A stretch of 7,117 nucleotides of DNA, taken from contig JAIRXY010000143.1 of assembly GCA_031268055.1 (NCBI GenBank), positions 1 through 7,117 on the forward strand, given 5' to 3'. The stretch's first letter is position 1. The number at the start of each line of letters is the position of its first letter. Origin of the DNA: Prevotellaceae bacterium (lineage in GTDB: Bacteria > Bacteroidota > Bacteroidia > Bacteroidales > UBA932). Positions 6,659-7,117 of the stretch are shown one piece after another. The position numbers and the translations under genes were made by a program. The notes below the pieces were generated by a model that saw nothing but the letters and a program-made list of their open reading frames with translations, had not been told where the DNA came from and searched no databases.

Positions 6659-6703
6659 GTGTGCGTGTAAAATAATCCGGCATTGCCAGATTATTTTGCA
6701 CAC
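6659..6703. repeat. Long imperfect hairpin downstream of anmK
   Basis: The core AAAATAATC (6669-6677) pairs with GATTATTTT (6689-6697), and GGC/GCC inside closes a 3-nt loop after one mismatch. GTGTGC (6659-6664) pairs with GCACAC (6698-6703) outside a 4-nt bulge, giving 18 paired bases in all. On the minus strand it lies about 190 nt after the anmK stop. No U-run follows directly, but six T occur about 35 nt further on, after a palindrome. It may end or stabilise the anmK message. Confidence 0.7.
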
Positions 6704-6777
6704 AGCAGGAAAGCCTATGAGAATATGGGCTGCGCATCATTACGTAAAGCCAAGAGTTTAGCACTAAGGAGTTAATA

Positions 6778-6945
6778 ATGGCGTTAAAAGTACAACTTTT
6801 TTTGGGAAAGATGACAATAGAATATCAGTTTTATGCTAATTTAACGACAAGGCGTTTTAGAAAACCTATACATTTACCCATACATTATGCCATACTTACG
6901 CTTTCACCAAGCTCCCGCCAATGCTGCTGCGCCGTGCGCCGGTAG
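6778..6945 (+). CDS. Possible 55-aa small protein, doubtful
   Basis: An ATG at 6778 follows AAGGAG (6766-6771) with 6 nt of spacing, the best Shine-Dalgarno match in the intergenic DNA. It encodes MALKVQLFLGKMTIEYQFYA, continues basic (TTRRFRKP), and ends after a Cys/Arg tail. The last third is antisense to the anmK end and reads like the complement of that gene. No domain is recognised. Strong Shine-Dalgarno sites are not typical in this phylum, so the match is weak support. It is most likely a chance frame and is listed as a candidate only. Confidence 0.15.
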   Translation: MALKVQLFLGKMTIEYQFYANLTTRRFRKPIHLPIHYAILTLSPSSRQCCCAVRR

Positions 6946-7117
6946 CCGAGGCGAGGGTGTTGACCTCGTTGCTTGCGTAGAGCGCACCAAGAAAAGCGAA
7001 TATCAGCGCCTCCTTAAAGTTAACAACCTGCGCATCGGGGATAATAACCCGGCACGGGGCAAGGTCGGCTATGCGCCGCATGAGAAAAGCGTTGAACGCT
7101 CCGCCGCCGGTGGCAAG
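6896..7117 (-). CDS. anmK: Anhydro-N-acetylmuramic acid kinase, C-terminal part
   Basis: The last 73 codons and the stop are visible; the 5' part lies beyond the right edge. The fragment begins LATGGGAFNAFL, the Gly-rich nucleotide-binding segment of the AnmK branch of the ASKHA kinases. It continues through RVIIPDAQVVNFKEALIFAF, whose KEA-x-x-FA-x-LG helix is a family hallmark, to NTLASATGA, the conserved end of the fold. AnmK uses ATP to convert 1,6-anhydro-MurNAc to MurNAc-6-phosphate in the cytoplasm, for peptidoglycan recycling. Family members are about 350-370 residues, so about one fifth is seen. No frameshift or missing motif is visible here. The next gene on the strand lies 476 bp downstream, so co-transcription is doubtful. 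Confidence 0.92.
   Translation of the reverse strand, partial: LATGGGAFNAFLMRRIADLAPCRVIIPDAQVVNFKEALIFAFLGALYASNEVNTLASATGARRSSIGGSLVKA

Larger units (their letters stand above)
6420..6895. other. 476-bp AT-rich gap between anmK and the LPP20 gene
   Basis: No firm gene was found. It holds an imperfect hairpin (6659-6703), a 12-bp palindrome (6629-6640), a terminator-like stem facing plus (6469-6497), a short open frame on plus (6778-6945) and an imperfect 12-bp tandem just after the anmK stop (ATACATTTACCC 6868-6879, ATACATTATGCC 6880-6891). A weak minus-strand promoter candidate is TACTTTTA (6785-6792) with ATTG at 6815-6818, but the spacing is long and the last base of the -7 box is wrong. 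The promoter for the LPP20 pair should lie in this gap. Confidence 0.7.

Noticed and set aside
6543..6764. A 73-codon minus-strand frame upstream of the LPP20 gene
   Set aside because: It translates straight through the long hairpin and the palindrome. Composition is erratic and no family is recognised.

Overview
The window looks like chromosomal DNA from a member of the Bacteroidetes, most likely the order Bacteroidales. Reasons: a Bacteroidales-style anhydro-MurNAc kinase C-terminus, PEGA-repeat and FN3-like envelope proteins with the usual 'FSQ/NAQ' or lipobox signal peptides, A-rich leaders in place of strong Shine-Dalgarno sites, and an intergenic 'AAATCCTGATTCAGACAA'-type repeat that I remember from Bacteroidetes genomes. 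The genus cannot be named. Coding DNA is near balanced GC and the two long gaps are more AT-rich.

All five supported genes lie on the minus strand, so transcription runs from high to low coordinates. In that order they are: the C-terminal fifth of anmK (7117-6896, cut by the window edge); a 476-bp gap with a long imperfect hairpin and short palindromes; a 202-aa LPP20-like lipoprotein (6419-5811); a 107-bp spacer filled by a perfect 15-bp GC-rich hairpin; a 621-aa exported protein with an N-terminal LPP20-like domain and a probable NTF2-like C-terminal half (5703-3838); a 493-bp gap with a repeat cluster; a 938-aa protein with six PEGA-like repeats and a C-terminal beta-barrel-like region (3344-528); and, 45 bp on, an FN3-like lipoprotein (482-1) that runs off the window.

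Apart from anmK, every gene encodes a protein that leaves the cytoplasm, so the block reads as a cell-envelope module: two LPP20-domain proteins, then a PEGA/outer-membrane protein and a surface or periplasmic lipoprotein. The first pair and the second pair are probably separate transcription units, because a 493-bp repeat-rich gap divides them. No enzyme activity can be assigned to the four envelope genes. No tRNA, rRNA, CRISPR array, transposase or phage gene was seen. The most unusual material is intergenic: an 18-bp tandem repeat inside a known-style interspersed repeat, a 13-bp inverted repeat bracketing that cluster about 280 bp apart, and three separate hairpins that lack the U-run of a standard terminator.
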